Positions 45,293 through 55,724 are shown, numbered from the stretch's first letter. The stretch is DNA of 64,000 nucleotides from Terribacillus aidingensis (GCF_900215625.1 NZ_OBEK01000003.1:124001-188000); one strand, 5' to 3'. The notes: generated by a model not told the origin, from the letters alone. Program-made: numbers and translations.

Positions 45293-46471
45293 TCATTGCT
45301 TCTGCTTGTTTTCTGTATATTCTTTTATTGTTTTGATCCGATCCTGCATGGGCGGATGGGTAGAACGCAGCCATGTAATAATCGGCCAAGGATCTGGGTC
45401 GCCTTGGGATACGCTTTGCATCTTTTGAAACATACGAATTCCAGCTACCGTATCAGGTGCATGCTCAAGTGCATAGGCATCCGCTTGCTGTTCCATTTCC
45501 CGGGAAACGTATAGCGATACAGGCTGACTGATAAGCTGAAAGCCAGTCAGCAGGAGCAGGAAAAGCGGCATCGCTTGCAGCTGGTGCGCCTGCAGTTTCC
45601 TCTTGGCCAAATAGACAGCAGAAAGTCTTTTGGTCATCCACAAAAGAAAAAGTCCAAGCACGAGAAAGCCTGCTGTGCCCCAATACACATGATGCAGCAC
45701 ATAATGTCCAATTTCATGCGCCACTATGAACAGCACCTCTTCCTGCTCCAACCCCTCTATCGTCGTATCATAGAGGACAACACGCGCACTATCAAACACT
45801 CCTGTCACGTAAGCGTTGTACGTCACCGTCTCCGCACTTTTCCCTATCTCCAGCAGTGTTGCATCCGGAATACCAGCTTCAGCAGTCAGCTGTTGAATTT
45901 GTGTACGCAGCTGTCCCTCTCGTAAATGATGAAAATCCTCATAAAGCGGGTCAATCCAAATTGGCTGTACATAAACGACAAAGATGACGCACGGTACGAG
46001 CATAACCCATAGAGAGATCCACCAGTTTTTCGGAAACTTTTTCATGAGCAGCTGTGAAAGAAAGACCACTGCGGTTACAGCCAAATATAGCAGCAGTAAA
46101 CTTAATGCATACTCCCCCAGCCAATCAGAGAAGGGCTGCACACTAATAGCTTCATTGCGTGCATTCCAGTACCCCGCTAACCGGAACGGCAGCTGTACGA
46201 CACCGTACAGCAAAACCAGAATCAATACAAAGACAGCTGCAGCTGGCAGTCTGGAGAGGCGTCTTTCCAGGCTGGCCGCAAGCTCCTTCCAGCGATGGTT
46301 TTTCCAGACGATATATAATAACATTGGCAATAAGGGAAGACGCGAAAAATATACCGCATGCCCAATACTGGCGTAACGGCTTGCAGCCGTATGAAGCTCC
46401 GGATAAACCAACGGAAAGAAGATCCATATAGCAATTACATACAAACTGTAAGCAATAACGAGCCGTCTCAT
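45293..46471 (-). CDS. M48-family membrane metalloprotease (YhfN-like)
   Basis: 392 residues from ATG 46471, 6 bp after AGGAGG (a GTG one codon earlier is also open). N-terminal TM helices (about 6-26, 63-85, 97-120, 150-180), the CAAX-protease N-terminal region, then the zinc motif HEIGHYVLHHVYWG and Glu ligand in EMEQQADAYALEH. Related to Ste24/HtpX proteases that cut membrane proteins or prenylated peptides. B. subtilis YhfN is the likely counterpart. Confidence 0.88.
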   Translation of the reverse strand: MRRLVIAYSLYVIAIWIFFPLVYPELHTAASRYASIGHAVYFSRLPLLPMLLYIVWKNHRWKELAASLERRLSRLPAAAVFVLILVLLYGVVQLPFRLAGYWNARNEAISVQPFSDWLGEYALSLLLLYLAVTAVVFLSQLLMKKFPKNWWISLWVMLVPCVIFVVYVQPIWIDPLYEDFHHLREGQLRTQIQQLTAEAGIPDATLLEIGKSAETVTYNAYVTGVFDSARVVLYDTTIEGLEQEEVLFIVAHEIGHYVLHHVYWGTAGFLVLGLFLLWMTKRLSAVYLAKRKLQAHQLQAMPLFLLLLTGFQLISQPVSLYVSREMEQQADAYALEHAPDTVAGIRMFQKMQSVSQGDPDPWPIITWLRSTHPPMQDRIKTIKEYTENKQKQ

Positions 46472-46484
46472 CACATTCCTCCTA

Positions 46485-46516
46485 GAAAAAAAGAGACGGC
46501 CCGCAGGTCGTCTCTA
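46485..46516 (-). terminator. Intrinsic terminator of lplJ
   Basis: AGAGACG(AC)CTGCGG(GC)CGTCTCT hairpin followed by seven T on the minus strand. Confidence 0.88.
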
Positions 46517-46522
46517 TGCTAA

Positions 46523-47518
46523 TCAATACATCAAATCAATGAAATCATCTTTTTCAATCTTGCCAAGATAATGGCTTACATTCACATCCGCCAGTGCTTG
46601 CTGAATAGCAGCTCGTTCATAGCGAACACCTTGCAGTTTTTCCTCAAGTTCGCTAACTTCTCCAACACCGAAATAGTCACCAAAAATACGGATTTGCTCA
46701 ATCATCCCTTTTTTCACATCTAAACGAACGTCGACATTTCCTGCCGGGAACTTGTGTGTTTGCTGGATATTGAAGCTAGGTGATTTGCCGTAGTTCCACT
46801 CCCATTGCTGGTATCGTTCTTCGCTAAGTTTGTGGATAGCTTTCCAATCTTCTTCTGTCAGCTTGTAACGCGGTACGTCTTTCGTATCTTCAACGTTGAA
46901 GATATAACGAAGCAGCATATCCCTGAACTCGTCCATCGGAAGTTTATGATCCATGAATTCAGAGATATTCGCTACACGGCTGCGAATCGATTTGATTCCC
47001 TTCGATTCGATTTTTTCTTTTTTCACCTTCAGCGCTGAAACAACATGTTCAATCTCTGAATCATACATCAATGTACCGTGGCTGAACATCAAGCCTCTTG
47101 TAGAGAATTGTGCGTTGCCTGAGATTTTTCTTTCGCCTACAAGCAAATCATTTCGTCCTTTTAACTCTGCCGGTACACCAAGCTTATTCAAGGCATCTGT
47201 CACCGGTTTTGTAAACTTAGCAAAGTCTTGGAAGCTGTTGCCGTCATCTTGTGTGATAAAGCTGAAGTTCAAATTTCCCAGGTCATGGTACACGGCTCCG
47301 CCTCCGGATAAGCGGCGCACCACATGAATACCATTATCGTCTACATATTTGGTATTAATCTCTTCAATTGTATTTTGGTTCCGGCCAATGATGATGGATG
47401 GCTCATTTATGTAGAAAAGCAAATAAGTATCGTCTTGTCCGAAATTTTTTAAAACGTATTCTTCGATAGCGAGGTTAATCCTCGGATCGTTAATCCCTTC
47501 ATTATCAATAAAACGCAA
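46523..47518 (-). CDS. lplJ: Lipoate-protein ligase A LplJ
   Basis: 331 residues from a TTG start at 47518 (MRFIDNEGINDPRINLA), the same length as B. subtilis LplJ. The RBS is GGGGG 8 bp upstream, and the seven codons before TTG overlap it. VVRRLSGGGAVYHDLGNLN binds lipoyl-AMP, and the Lys in RKISGNAQF is catalytic. It attaches free lipoate to lipoyl domains and works in lipoate relay. C-terminal accessory domain complete. Confidence 0.93.
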   Translation of the reverse strand: MRFIDNEGINDPRINLAIEEYVLKNFGQDDTYLLFYINEPSIIIGRNQNTIEEINTKYVDDNGIHVVRRLSGGGAVYHDLGNLNFSFITQDDGNSFQDFAKFTKPVTDALNKLGVPAELKGRNDLLVGERKISGNAQFSTRGLMFSHGTLMYDSEIEHVVSALKVKKEKIESKGIKSIRSRVANISEFMDHKLPMDEFRDMLLRYIFNVEDTKDVPRYKLTEEDWKAIHKLSEERYQQWEWNYGKSPSFNIQQTHKFPAGNVDVRLDVKKGMIEQIRIFGDYFGVGEVSELEEKLQGVRYERAAIQQALADVNVSHYLGKIEKDDFIDLMY

Positions 47519-47592
47519 AATAAAAACCCCCAGTGTCAATAAATGTTTATCCTAGTAATATTCTACCGAATCCGAAGCCCGATAGCAATTCA

Positions 47593-47618
47593 GAGAAAAA
47601 GGGAAGGTTACCCTTCCC
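47593..47618 (-). terminator. Intrinsic terminator of yhfI
   Basis: GGGAAGG / CCTTCCC arms, loop GTAA, TTTTT tail on the minus strand; the stop codon lies in the loop. Confidence 0.75.
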
Positions 47619-48339
47619 ATGTCAATCCTTCATATGCGAGATTCACTTTGCCGCTAAAAACACTGCTTGCTTCCTCTAATAGCTGACGATGCTCTCCAAA
47701 ATGCGGCAGATGACTTAGAAACAATGTTTTCACACCAGCTTGTTCAGCAATACCGCCGACTTGGAGACTATTCATATGACCGGCTGCTTCCCCATCCTGA
47801 TCTTGATAGAAGTTGCAATCGGTAATAAGAAGATCTGCTCCTTTGCTGAATGCTGCCCATTCGTCCAAATAACTGGAATCAGCTGTATAGACTATATCCG
47901 AATCACCATCTGATATACGCATCCCATAGCATGGTACTGGATGCTTCGTTTTCATAAAGCTAATCGCAAAAGGACCAACGCTGAGAATTTCATCCGGTTT
48001 GTAGGCTATACCTTCAGTAAATTTATGAGTTAAGCTCTTAAAGCCTGTCTCATTCTCTTCATGCGCATAAATTGGCAGTACGTCCTCTGTTCCCTTCAAG
48101 CTATTCTGCACCTGCCATACATGCTGCAGCGCTCCTATATCCGCCACATGATCGGGATGGTAATGACTTAAGACTACGGCATCCAATTTTTTCGGATCTA
48201 TAAACCCTGGCATCCGCGATAAAGCGCCGCTGCCGCAATCAAGCAATAACGCATAACCATCCTTTTCTACTAAATAACAAGAGCTGGCACTTTCCCAGCC
48301 GGGGTATGCGCCCCAAAAGCCAATCACTGTCAATTTCAT
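47608..48339 (-). CDS. yhfI: Metallo-beta-lactamase-fold hydrolase YhfI
   Basis: 243 residues. The zinc-binding HxHxDH appears in LSHYHPDHVADIG, with further His ligands in KTKHPVPCYGMRI and LFLSHLPHFGEH, and Asp in YTADSSY and LITDCNFYQ. Resembles ribonuclease Z-like or phosphodiesterase proteins; specific activity unknown. B. subtilis yhfI is next to lplJ (yhfJ), as here. Confidence 0.9.
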   Translation of the reverse strand: MKLTVIGFWGAYPGWESASSCYLVEKDGYALLLDCGSGALSRMPGFIDPKKLDAVVLSHYHPDHVADIGALQHVWQVQNSLKGTEDVLPIYAHEENETGFKSLTHKFTEGIAYKPDEILSVGPFAISFMKTKHPVPCYGMRISDGDSDIVYTADSSYLDEWAAFSKGADLLITDCNFYQDQDGEAAGHMNSLQVGGIAEQAGVKTLFLSHLPHFGEHRQLLEEASSVFSGKVNLAYEGLTWEG

Positions 48340-48499
48340 AGTTGTGCACCTCTCCTTCTGTTATTACCATTTACCGATTGTTACCTAACTAAACCTGCTC
48401 ATTGACTGAGAAATTGTTTGTCAAGACTAGTCTGCAAGCTACATATATGACATAATATAACAAAAAGAGAGCATAAAAACAGTTGACGGGGGATAACTG

Positions 48500-49063
48500 A
48501 TGAGACCAGAATTGACACGCACAACAGATGCAGATGCTTTTTTGGATTATTACTGGCTGAAAGAAGAACTTATACAATTCTGCCGTGAAAATGACTTGCC
48601 TGTTTCCGGTTCTAAAATGGAGATTAGTGCAAGAATTGAGCATTTTTTACGAAATCGCATGACAGAGAAACAACCTGCTAAAAAAAGACTTCGAAATAAA
48701 AAACGATCCAATCAACCACTCAGCCGCTCCACTATCATTACAGAAGATCATCGCTGCAGCCAAGCTGTACGCACATTCTTTAAACAGGAGATTGGACCGC
48801 ATTTTCATTTCTCTACTTATATTCAGCAATATTTTCGAACAAATGCTGGTAAGACCTATCAAGACGCAATTGATGCATGGCATGAAGAAGAAAAAAAACA
48901 TCAGCAGTGTTCCGCATCCAAAAAAATAATTGCGCCGCGGAGTGAGTACAATCGATTTATTCGAGCACTCTTCACGGATGCTGTAAACAAAGAGGGAGAA
49001 CAAAAACAGCCGCTAGATACTTGGACCCACAATAAAAACGAGCCTTACTCGCACAGTTCTTAA
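48500..49063 (+). CDS. SAP-domain / DUF6434-type protein
   Basis: 187 residues. Residues 14-52 form a SAP-like helix-turn-helix (YYWLKEELIQFCRENDLPVS and KMEISARIEHFL), a DNA/RNA-binding module. A basic linker AKKRLRNKKRSNQ is followed by a second domain with GPHFHFSTYIQQYFRTNAGKT and YQDAIDAWHEEE, the DUF6434 pattern. Nucleic-acid binding is likely; function unknown. The start ATG has GGGGG upstream, and the gene is isolated with its own terminator. Confidence 0.8.
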   Translation: MRPELTRTTDADAFLDYYWLKEELIQFCRENDLPVSGSKMEISARIEHFLRNRMTEKQPAKKRLRNKKRSNQPLSRSTIITEDHRCSQAVRTFFKQEIGPHFHFSTYIQQYFRTNAGKTYQDAIDAWHEEEKKHQQCSASKKIIAPRSEYNRFIRALFTDAVNKEGEQKQPLDTWTHNKNEPYSHSS

Positions 49064-49077
49064 GATAATATGTGATG

Positions 49078-49103
49078 CCTCTTTGTACAAAGAGGTTATT
49101 TTT
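49078..49103 (+). terminator. Intrinsic terminator after the SAP-domain gene
   Basis: CCTCTTTG / CAAAGAGG arms with a 2-base TA centre and TTATTTTT tail. Confidence 0.8.
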
Positions 49104-49243
49104 GTGCACTAAAAAGAACTCATAAAGTTCATTGCTTAAGGTCACCAAAAATTCACTCGAGGATATGCTGTAAGCAATTAGCAGCTCGATCGATGCAGCA
49201 CTTGATTACGAATGCAATAGAACCTCGGCTGTATTTTACGTAT

Positions 49244-49274
49244 TAAAAAAGCTCCTCCCTTAGGAGAAGCTTTT
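49244..49274 (-). terminator. Intrinsic terminator of hemEHY
   Basis: AAGCTTCTCC...GGAGGAGCTT arms on the minus strand with a T-run, overlapping the hemY end. Confidence 0.82.
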
Positions 49275-50681
49275 ATTACGTAAGTAAGCAAGTACATTTT
49301 GCACCGCTTGTTCCCCGCTGTCGATACAATCCGGAATACCGATTCCGTCGTAAGAACCGCCTGCCAGGAAGACACCCGGAGTATGAATCGCCATGTTTGC
49401 CCGTACGTCTGCAACGCGCTGCAAATGGCCGACAACGTATTGCGGCATCGCTTGTTTCCAGCGGCTGACGACAGAAAAAAGCGGCTTGCTTTTTATTTTC
49501 ATGATTTTATTCAAATCTTTTAAAGCAATCTGAACAATCTCATCATCAGATAAATCCACTACACCACTATCATCTGGTCTGCCAACGTAGCAGCGCAGCA
49601 TCACCTTACCCTCTGGCGTTGTGCCTTCCCACTTTTTATGTGTCCAGGTACAAGCGGTGATGCGATATTTGCTATTACGTGAGATAACAAATCCTGTTCC
49701 ATCGATGTCTTTTTTAATTGCAGAGGCATCAAATGTCATTGCAACTGTCGCAACAGAAGTTGCTTTCATTTCTTTTAGCTGATCCATGAAGTCATACTGG
49801 CTCAGCATACGCTGAACAGCAAAGAAAGGTGAAGCGAGCACAGCAGCATCAGCTCGGAAGACTTCCCCATTGCCTAGCAGCAAGTGATAATGGTCCGCTT
49901 TGCGTTCAATATGGTCAACACTTGTTTCCAGCTGGACAGTGTCTGGTTCAAGCTGCGCTTCCAAACCTTCTACCAACGACTGCAAACCATTCTTTAATGA
50001 AAGGAATGCACCTGGAGGTTTAACGTCTTTTTTCTGTTTCGGCGGCTTCGGCATCGTTGCCTGCAGCCCTTTGACGACACTGCCATACTGCTGCTCCAAC
50101 TCATAAAACTTTGGATATGTAGCCATTATGCTCAGTTCATCAATATCACCAGCATAAACACCAGATAATAGCGGCTCCAGCACGTTTACAACTAGTTCGT
50201 CACCGAAACGGCGGCGGAAGAATAATCCCATGGATTGATCCTGCATCTTTTTACCCTTAGGCAGCATCGGTTCAACACTAATGCGCGCCTTTCCTTTCGT
50301 GGACAACAGACGCGATTGGTAGTATGGTTTCAAGTCGGTCGGAACACCCATGAAAGCACGTTTAGGCATTTTGTGCAGTTTTTTCCCAGCAAGAATATAA
50401 GATTGTCCCGTATTGTTGCGGACAAGATCATTTTCCATACCAATATCATAGATCAGGCGAGACGCAGATTCTTTACGTGCTAAAAAGGAGTCTGGTCCCC
50501 GCTCAATTGTATATCCGTCTTTTTTTAACGTATCAATCTTCCCGCCAAGACGGCTGGATGCTTCAAAAAGCTTCACTTCATAATCAAGACGATAGGCACG
50601 AATCTGTTTCTGCAAGTAATAGGCGGTCGTCAGGCCGGTTATGCCGCCCCCAACGATTGCTATTTGTTTTTTATCACCCAT
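49260..50681 (-). CDS. hemY: Coproporphyrinogen III oxidase HemY (CgoX)
   Basis: 473 residues from ATG 50681, overlapping the hemH stop by 8 bp; the RBS is weak, so coupling to hemH translation is likely. The FAD-binding [17 protein letters not shown] at the N-terminus, [10 protein letters not shown] and a C-terminal [20 protein letters not shown] are characteristic. In Gram-positives it oxidises coproporphyrinogen III to coproporphyrin III in the coproporphyrin-dependent haem pathway. Confidence 0.94.
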   Translation of the reverse strand: MGDKKQIAIVGGGITGLTTAYYLQKQIRAYRLDYEVKLFEASSRLGGKIDTLKKDGYTIERGPDSFLARKESASRLIYDIGMENDLVRNNTGQSYILAGKKLHKMPKRAFMGVPTDLKPYYQSRLLSTKGKARISVEPMLPKGKKMQDQSMGLFFRRRFGDELVVNVLEPLLSGVYAGDIDELSIMATYPKFYELEQQYGSVVKGLQATMPKPPKQKKDVKPPGAFLSLKNGLQSLVEGLEAQLEPDTVQLETSVDHIERKADHYHLLLGNGEVFRADAAVLASPFFAVQRMLSQYDFMDQLKEMKATSVATVAMTFDASAIKKDIDGTGFVISRNSKYRITACTWTHKKWEGTTPEGKVMLRCYVGRPDDSGVVDLSDDEIVQIALKDLNKIMKIKSKPLFSVVSRWKQAMPQYVVGHLQRVADVRANMAIHTPGVFLAGGSYDGIGIPDCIDSGEQAVQNVLAYLRNKSFS

Positions 50682-51621
50682 GACGCTCAACTCTTGCCTG
50701 CTGTTCCAATACCACCTTCGCTAATGTATTGATGAATAGCTGGTCTGTGTTTGGCATAGCAGGACGATAGTATTTTGCACCTAGTTCGTCACATACGACC
50801 TTACATTCATAGTCATTATCATAAAGCACTTCTAAATGGTCCGTAATAAAGCCAACTGGCGCATATACGAAGGAACGGTACCCTTTTTTCTCGTAAAGTT
50901 CGCGTGTAAGGTCTTGTACATCTGGTCCAAGCCAAGGATCTGGTGTATTACCCTCACTTTGCCAGCCAAGCTCCACATTCTTAATACCAGTTTGTTCTTG
51001 AATTAAATCAGCAGTACGTTTCAGCTGATCAGGGTATGGGTCACCATTTTGCAGGATTTTTTCCGGAAGGCTGTGTGCAGAGACAATTAATGCTGCTTTG
51101 TCACGCTCATCTTTATCCATACCATCAAAAATCTCCGCAATATTATCAGACCAGTATTTGATGAAACCTGGTTCGTCATACCAGCTTTCTACAGACGTAA
51201 TCTGTAAGTTGCCAGCTTCTTTTGCTGCTTTATGGGCACGTTCATTGTAAGATTTTACACTGAATGTACTGTAATGCGGTGCCAAAACGATAGAGATAGC
51301 TTCTGTAATACCATCGGCCGCCATTTTTGCTACGCCTTCCTCAATGAAAGGCTCAATATGCTTCAAGCCAAGATAGGCTTTGAATTCAATAACATCCTGG
51401 TATTTGTTCAAAGCTGTCTCTAAAGCTTGCGCTTGCTCTTCTGTAATACGTGCAAGCGGGGAAATACCGCCGATAGCTTTATAGCGGCTAGTTAAGTCCT
51501 CCAGCATTTCCGGTGTCGGCTTACGTCCATGCCGAATATCTGTATAATAACGTTCAATATCTTCTTCTTTATATGGCGTACCGTACGCCATTACAAGTAA
51601 ACCAACTGTTTTCTTTGCCAT
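50674..51621 (-). CDS. hemH: Coproporphyrin ferrochelatase HemH (CpfC)
   Basis: 315 residues, the B. subtilis type. [17 protein letters not shown] contains the metal-binding His, and [16 protein letters not shown] the catalytic Glu. It inserts Fe2+ into coproporphyrin III. It starts 15 bp after the hemE stop; RBS AGAGGTG. Confidence 0.95.
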   Translation of the reverse strand: MAKKTVGLLVMAYGTPYKEEDIERYYTDIRHGRKPTPEMLEDLTSRYKAIGGISPLARITEEQAQALETALNKYQDVIEFKAYLGLKHIEPFIEEGVAKMAADGITEAISIVLAPHYSTFSVKSYNERAHKAAKEAGNLQITSVESWYDEPGFIKYWSDNIAEIFDGMDKDERDKAALIVSAHSLPEKILQNGDPYPDQLKRTADLIQEQTGIKNVELGWQSEGNTPDPWLGPDVQDLTRELYEKKGYRSFVYAPVGFITDHLEVLYDNDYECKVVCDELGAKYYRPAMPNTDQLFINTLAKVVLEQQARVERHG

Positions 51622-51636
51622 GTCTTACACCTCTGG

Positions 51637-52686
51637 TTATAGAATTGAGTTTTGTTTTGCAGAATATGAATGAATGAAGGCTGTCAGCTGCTTCAGGACA
51701 CTTGGGCTTATTTCCGGCGTCACGCCATGCCCAAGGTTGAATACATGGGGACCAGCTTGACGGCCTTGGTCCAAGATGTCCTTCGTCCGTTCCTCCAGCA
51801 CCTTCCAATCGCTTGTGAGGAAAGCTGGATCTAGATTGCCTTGCAATGTTTTCGTAATACCTTTGTCTCTTGCTTCCTTAATGGAAAGTCTCCAATCCAG
51901 TCCAATAACATCTACCGGCAGATCGTTCCATTCCATAATTTGATGACTTGCACCTACGCCAAACAAGATAAGCGGCACATTCAATTCACGAAGTGATTGG
52001 AAAATATGTTCCATTGTCGGCTTAATAAATGTGCGGTAATCGGCAGCATTTAATGCGCCAACCCATGAATCAAAAATCTGAATGGCAGAAGCGCCAGCAT
52101 TCACTTGAGCTTTCGCATACGTAATAGAAACTTCCGCGAGTTTATCCATTAAAGCGAACCATGCTGCCGGGTCACTATACATAAGCGATTTTGTCTTATG
52201 ATAGTTTTTAGATGGTCCCCCTTCGATCATATAACTCGCAAGCGTGAACGGCGCACCAGAGAATCCAATTAACGGTACTTCCAGCTGTTCTTCTGTCAGC
52301 AGTTTGATTGTTTCTAAAATGTAAGGGATATCTCGATTCGGGTCTAAGCTTCCGAGTTTTTCTATATCCTGTAGATTACGAACCGGGTTGGCAATGACTG
52401 GACCAATACCCGACTTAATATCTACATCCACGCCGATGCCTGGCAATGGTGTCATAATATCCTTATACAGAATTGCTGCATCGACATTATATTGTTCGAC
52501 TGGCAATCTTGTCACATACGCTGCAAGCTCAGGCTGATGCGTAATTTCGAACAAGGAATATTTCTCTTTTAATTCCCGGTATTCTTTCTGCGATCTACCT
52601 GCTTGACGCATATACCATACAGGCGTGTAATCCGTCGCTTCTCCACGGAAAGCACGCAGTATCGTATCATTTTTGATCTTAGACAT
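51637..52686 (-). CDS. hemE: Uroporphyrinogen decarboxylase
   Basis: 349 residues from ATG 52686 ([16 protein letters not shown]), preceded by AAAGGAG; eight upstream codons are open but carry no better site. [20 protein letters not shown] is the substrate-binding Arg/Asp loop, and [12 protein letters not shown] and NLGHGVTPE are typical. It forms coproporphyrinogen III, the branch point feeding HemY and HemH. Confidence 0.96.
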   Translation of the reverse strand: MSKIKNDTILRAFRGEATDYTPVWYMRQAGRSQKEYRELKEKYSLFEITHQPELAAYVTRLPVEQYNVDAAILYKDIMTPLPGIGVDVDIKSGIGPVIANPVRNLQDIEKLGSLDPNRDIPYILETIKLLTEEQLEVPLIGFSGAPFTLASYMIEGGPSKNYHKTKSLMYSDPAAWFALMDKLAEVSITYAKAQVNAGASAIQIFDSWVGALNAADYRTFIKPTMEHIFQSLRELNVPLILFGVGASHQIMEWNDLPVDVIGLDWRLSIKEARDKGITKTLQGNLDPAFLTSDWKVLEERTKDILDQGRQAGPHVFNLGHGVTPEISPSVLKQLTAFIHSYSAKQNSIL

Positions 52687-52810
52687 AATCGTTCTCCTTT
52701 GTCTCCTCATTATCCGTTTCCAACTATACGAAATTTTAAGAGCATTTGTATAGCGATTAACTCATAAAAACCCTATTTTTTGACGAATTGTGTCAGAGTC
52801 GTGAAATTCG

Positions 52811-54994
52811 TCAGAATCCAAAACCAGAAAGGACTGTATGGTTGGATTCTGTGCCGCTTTCATCTGTCAGCGGATTGAAAGGCACTACATAATAAGAAGT
52901 ATCTTTCAGCAAGCTGACTTTATCTACTGTATACGTTCCTTTGCCTTGTACTTCCCCTATTTTTTCCGCACCGTCATCGGTTTCTTCATAAATATGATAC
53001 ACAATCCGTTCGTCATCACTTGCCGTCCACGTCAGATCAGCATTGACAATACGCAGACCGCCAAAACCATAATCGATGGAAGCATCCGTAATCGTCGGCA
53101 GCTCTACCGGTCCGCCAATATCCTCAGCATTTTCCGGTTTTTCAAAGCTAGATGACATCGTTCGATACTGTGATACCTGGCGCAAAATTGATTTCGTCAG
53201 TGCAGTCGGTTTTGAGCTGCCGCTTTCCAGATAGTTATCTTCTGAGGAATTATCATAGCCGATCCAGCTGACTGCCACGTACTCCGGTGTGTAACCAGCA
53301 AACCAGGCGTCCTTATCCTTACCCTCTACTGAACCGTGCTGTGTTGTACCCGTTTTACCAGCCAAGGCACCATAATAAGTGCCGGCAGTTCCGGTTCCGC
53401 CTGTGATGACTCCTTGCAGCATACGCGTCATATCCCAAGCAGTTTGTTCCGAGAATACTTGTTCAGTCTGCGGTTCCGCATTGTAAGCAGCCTCTCCATT
53501 TCGATCATAGATGGCATTAATAGACTGCGCTTCAATCCATTGTCCTTCATGTGCAAATGTACGGAAACCTTCTGCAATCTGAAGCGGCGTTAGTCCTACC
53601 TTTAAACCACCCAAGGCAATGGAAAGACCTTTGTCCTCTGGCAGCTCAATTTTCATTTTTTCCAGATATGACTTGCTTGTCTTTATACCAATTTGGTCAA
53701 GCAGCCAAACTGCCGTCGTATTTTTCGACTCCTGCAGTGCTTCGTACATCGTAATGTCGCCCTCATACTCATCGTTATAATTCGATACGCTGTATTTGCC
53801 ATCATCATACGACTTCTTCTCATCCGGCAGTTCGCTGTATGGGTTATACTCTCCTGTCTCCAGCGCTGGTCCATAGACAGCTAAAGGTTTCATAACAGAT
53901 CCTGGCTGCCGCTGTACCGTAACTCGGTTTAAGTCACCATATTCAAACTTACGTGCTCCAGCGGCTGCTATAATCTTACCTGACTTTTGGTCGAGCATGA
54001 CGAACGCCCCTTGGATACCTTCTGATGAGCCATTAAAATACGTATCGTCCTGCATCGTTTTGTACGCGGTGCGCTGAATATCTTCATCCACATTTACGAC
54101 AATTCGATATCCGCCTGTGCGCAATTCTTCCAAGGAAAGATCATATTTTTCTTCCGCTTCCTCTGCAACCAAATCAATATAACTCTCAATCCACGGACGT
54201 TCCTCTTCTTCTTCCGGCTCTGTTACGCCTAGATCTTCTGCTTGGGCAGCTTCTTTCTCTTCGGTCGTAATATAACCATGTTCCTCCATCTCTTCTAGAA
54301 CCAAATTCCGTCTTTCCTTCGCTAAATCCGGATTGTTGTTCGGCGAGTAAGTATTTGGTGCTTTTGAGAGGGCAGCAAGCATCGCACTCTCCGAAAGCGT
54401 CAAATCACTGGCACTTTTATTGAAATAATAATTGGCAGCCGACTCAATGCCATACAAACCGTGCGCAAAATAAATTTCATTCAAATAATATTCAAGAATG
54501 TGCTTCTTTGTGTAATGACGCTCTAAATAAACAGCAGCCATTGCTTCCTTCGCTTTTCGCGTGAACGTCTTGTCATTTTTAAAGAACAGATTCTTCGCTG
54601 TCTGCTGTGTGATTGTGCTTCCGCCTTCTACTTTGCTCATTGCAATGATATCCCGGTACAATGCTCGGGCAGTTGCCCGGAGGTCAATGCCGTGATGTTC
54701 GTAAAAACGGGCGTCTTCTATTGAGACAAATGCATTCTTCACATGCTCCGAAATCTTATCAAACTTCACCGGCTCCCGGTTTTCTTCATAAAATTCCGCG
54801 ATTACTTCTCCGTCTTGATTCTCGACTGTCGAAGCAGCTTTTAACGTTAAATCATCTTTATCAATAACGAGTCTTCCCCCGAAAAAGAGCAGGATATAGG
54901 CAGCGGTAACAAGTGCCAGCACAATACCAGCTCCGAAAAGATAAAACGTCTTCCGGCGCATACGCATTCGCAATTTATGTTCTGATCGTTTCAT
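52811..54994 (-). CDS. pbpF: Class A penicillin-binding protein (PbpF-like)
   Basis: 727 residues. Cytoplasmic basic start (MKRSEHKLRMRMRRKTF), one TM helix 17-40, GT51 glycosyltransferase motifs (EDARFYEHHGID, GGSTITQQTAKNLF, ERHYTKKHILEYYLN), transpeptidase motifs SVMK (Ser nucleophile), SKN and KTGTT, and a C-terminal fibronectin III-like domain from about 640. It polymerises and crosslinks peptidoglycan; in B. subtilis PbpF is forespore-linked and also precedes hemE. Confidence 0.92.
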   Translation of the reverse strand: MKRSEHKLRMRMRRKTFYLFGAGIVLALVTAAYILLFFGGRLVIDKDDLTLKAASTVENQDGEVIAEFYEENREPVKFDKISEHVKNAFVSIEDARFYEHHGIDLRATARALYRDIIAMSKVEGGSTITQQTAKNLFFKNDKTFTRKAKEAMAAVYLERHYTKKHILEYYLNEIYFAHGLYGIESAANYYFNKSASDLTLSESAMLAALSKAPNTYSPNNNPDLAKERRNLVLEEMEEHGYITTEEKEAAQAEDLGVTEPEEEEERPWIESYIDLVAEEAEEKYDLSLEELRTGGYRIVVNVDEDIQRTAYKTMQDDTYFNGSSEGIQGAFVMLDQKSGKIIAAAGARKFEYGDLNRVTVQRQPGSVMKPLAVYGPALETGEYNPYSELPDEKKSYDDGKYSVSNYNDEYEGDITMYEALQESKNTTAVWLLDQIGIKTSKSYLEKMKIELPEDKGLSIALGGLKVGLTPLQIAEGFRTFAHEGQWIEAQSINAIYDRNGEAAYNAEPQTEQVFSEQTAWDMTRMLQGVITGGTGTAGTYYGALAGKTGTTQHGSVEGKDKDAWFAGYTPEYVAVSWIGYDNSSEDNYLESGSSKPTALTKSILRQVSQYRTMSSSFEKPENAEDIGGPVELPTITDASIDYGFGGLRIVNADLTWTASDDERIVYHIYEETDDGAEKIGEVQGKGTYTVDKVSLLKDTSYYVVPFNPLTDESGTESNHTVLSGFGF

Positions 54995-55075
54995 ATGTTT
55001 CCTTCACCTCTTACGTATCCCCCATGTCATTCTATAGCTTTATTATACGACAATTTATGCCATTTACCCATCATT

Positions 55076-55111
55076 CCATTCAAAGGCAGGACACTGCTTG
55101 CTTTTGAATGG
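55076..55111. repeat. 13-bp inverted repeat between pbpF and hmoB
   Basis: CCATTCAAAGGCA / TGCTTTTGAATGG (one GT wobble) around a 10-bp centre. It overlaps a possible -35 (TTGCTT, 55098-55103) of the hmoB promoter whose -10 would be TAAACT at 55122-55127. Confidence 0.6.
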
Positions 55112-55159
55112 CAACAATTGCTAAACTGACTCTAACATACTACCGGGAGGATGAATAGA

Positions 55160-55657
55160 ATGGTCGCATATTTCACCAATGGTACAACTGAATTTCTTCG
55201 CAAGCTAAAAGCACAGGAAACAGCTAAGGTATGGGTTTTTGAAGGTGCTGAAGGTGCACTTGCATACACAGAGGAGCCAAATGCTGCAAGCTTTACTTCC
55301 CCGCGCACGTATGAACTAGTAATTGGAACAGGTGACGTTCCTGATCAAGGATATATTGCAATTAATAATATTCCGGTAACCGACGAAGGAAGGCCAATAT
55401 TTGAGGATATGTTCAAGCGCCGAGCAGGTAAAATTGACCAGAGCCCAGGCTTTCACGCACTACGCGTCCTAAGGCCGCAATCCGGCAATACATACCTTGT
55501 TTTGACAGCTTGGGAATCAATGCAGCATTTTGAAGACTGGAAGCAATCAGAAGCATTCCAGCATGCGCATAAAAAAGATACTGATCAGCCGAAAAGACCT
55601 CCATTCAGCGGTGGTCCTGCTTACGTTACAACGTATCATATCGACAATGAAGCATAA
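55160..55657 (+). CDS. hmoB: Haem-degrading monooxygenase HmoB
   Basis: 165 residues from ATG 55160, 9 bp after GGGAGG. The N-terminal half is a degenerate ABM-like domain, and the C-terminal half a full one: MFKRRAGKIDQSPGFHALRV, YLVLTAWESMQHFEDW, and SEAFQHAHKK with the conserved His region. Matches B. subtilis HmoB (YhgC), which opens haem with release of iron. Located across from hemE-hemH-hemY and pbpF. Confidence 0.93.
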   Translation: MVAYFTNGTTEFLRKLKAQETAKVWVFEGAEGALAYTEEPNAASFTSPRTYELVIGTGDVPDQGYIAINNIPVTDEGRPIFEDMFKRRAGKIDQSPGFHALRVLRPQSGNTYLVLTAWESMQHFEDWKQSEAFQHAHKKDTDQPKRPPFSGGPAYVTTYHIDNEA

Positions 55658-55675
55658 GCAAATAAGTTGTTCTAT

Positions 55676-55715
55676 AAAAAAACCGGACTGCATAATCGCA
55701 TGCAGTCCGGTTTTA
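55676..55715. terminator. Bidirectional terminator after hmoB
   Basis: AAAACCGGACTGCAT / ATGCAGTCCGGTTTT 15-bp arms, loop AATCGC; shared with the convergent PAP2 gene. Confidence 0.93.
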
Positions 55716-55724
55716 GGTACAAAA

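Noticed and set aside
46159-46431. 90-codon plus-strand frame within the YhfN-like protease gene
   Set aside because: Shadow of a clear M48 protease gene; no RBS or domain.
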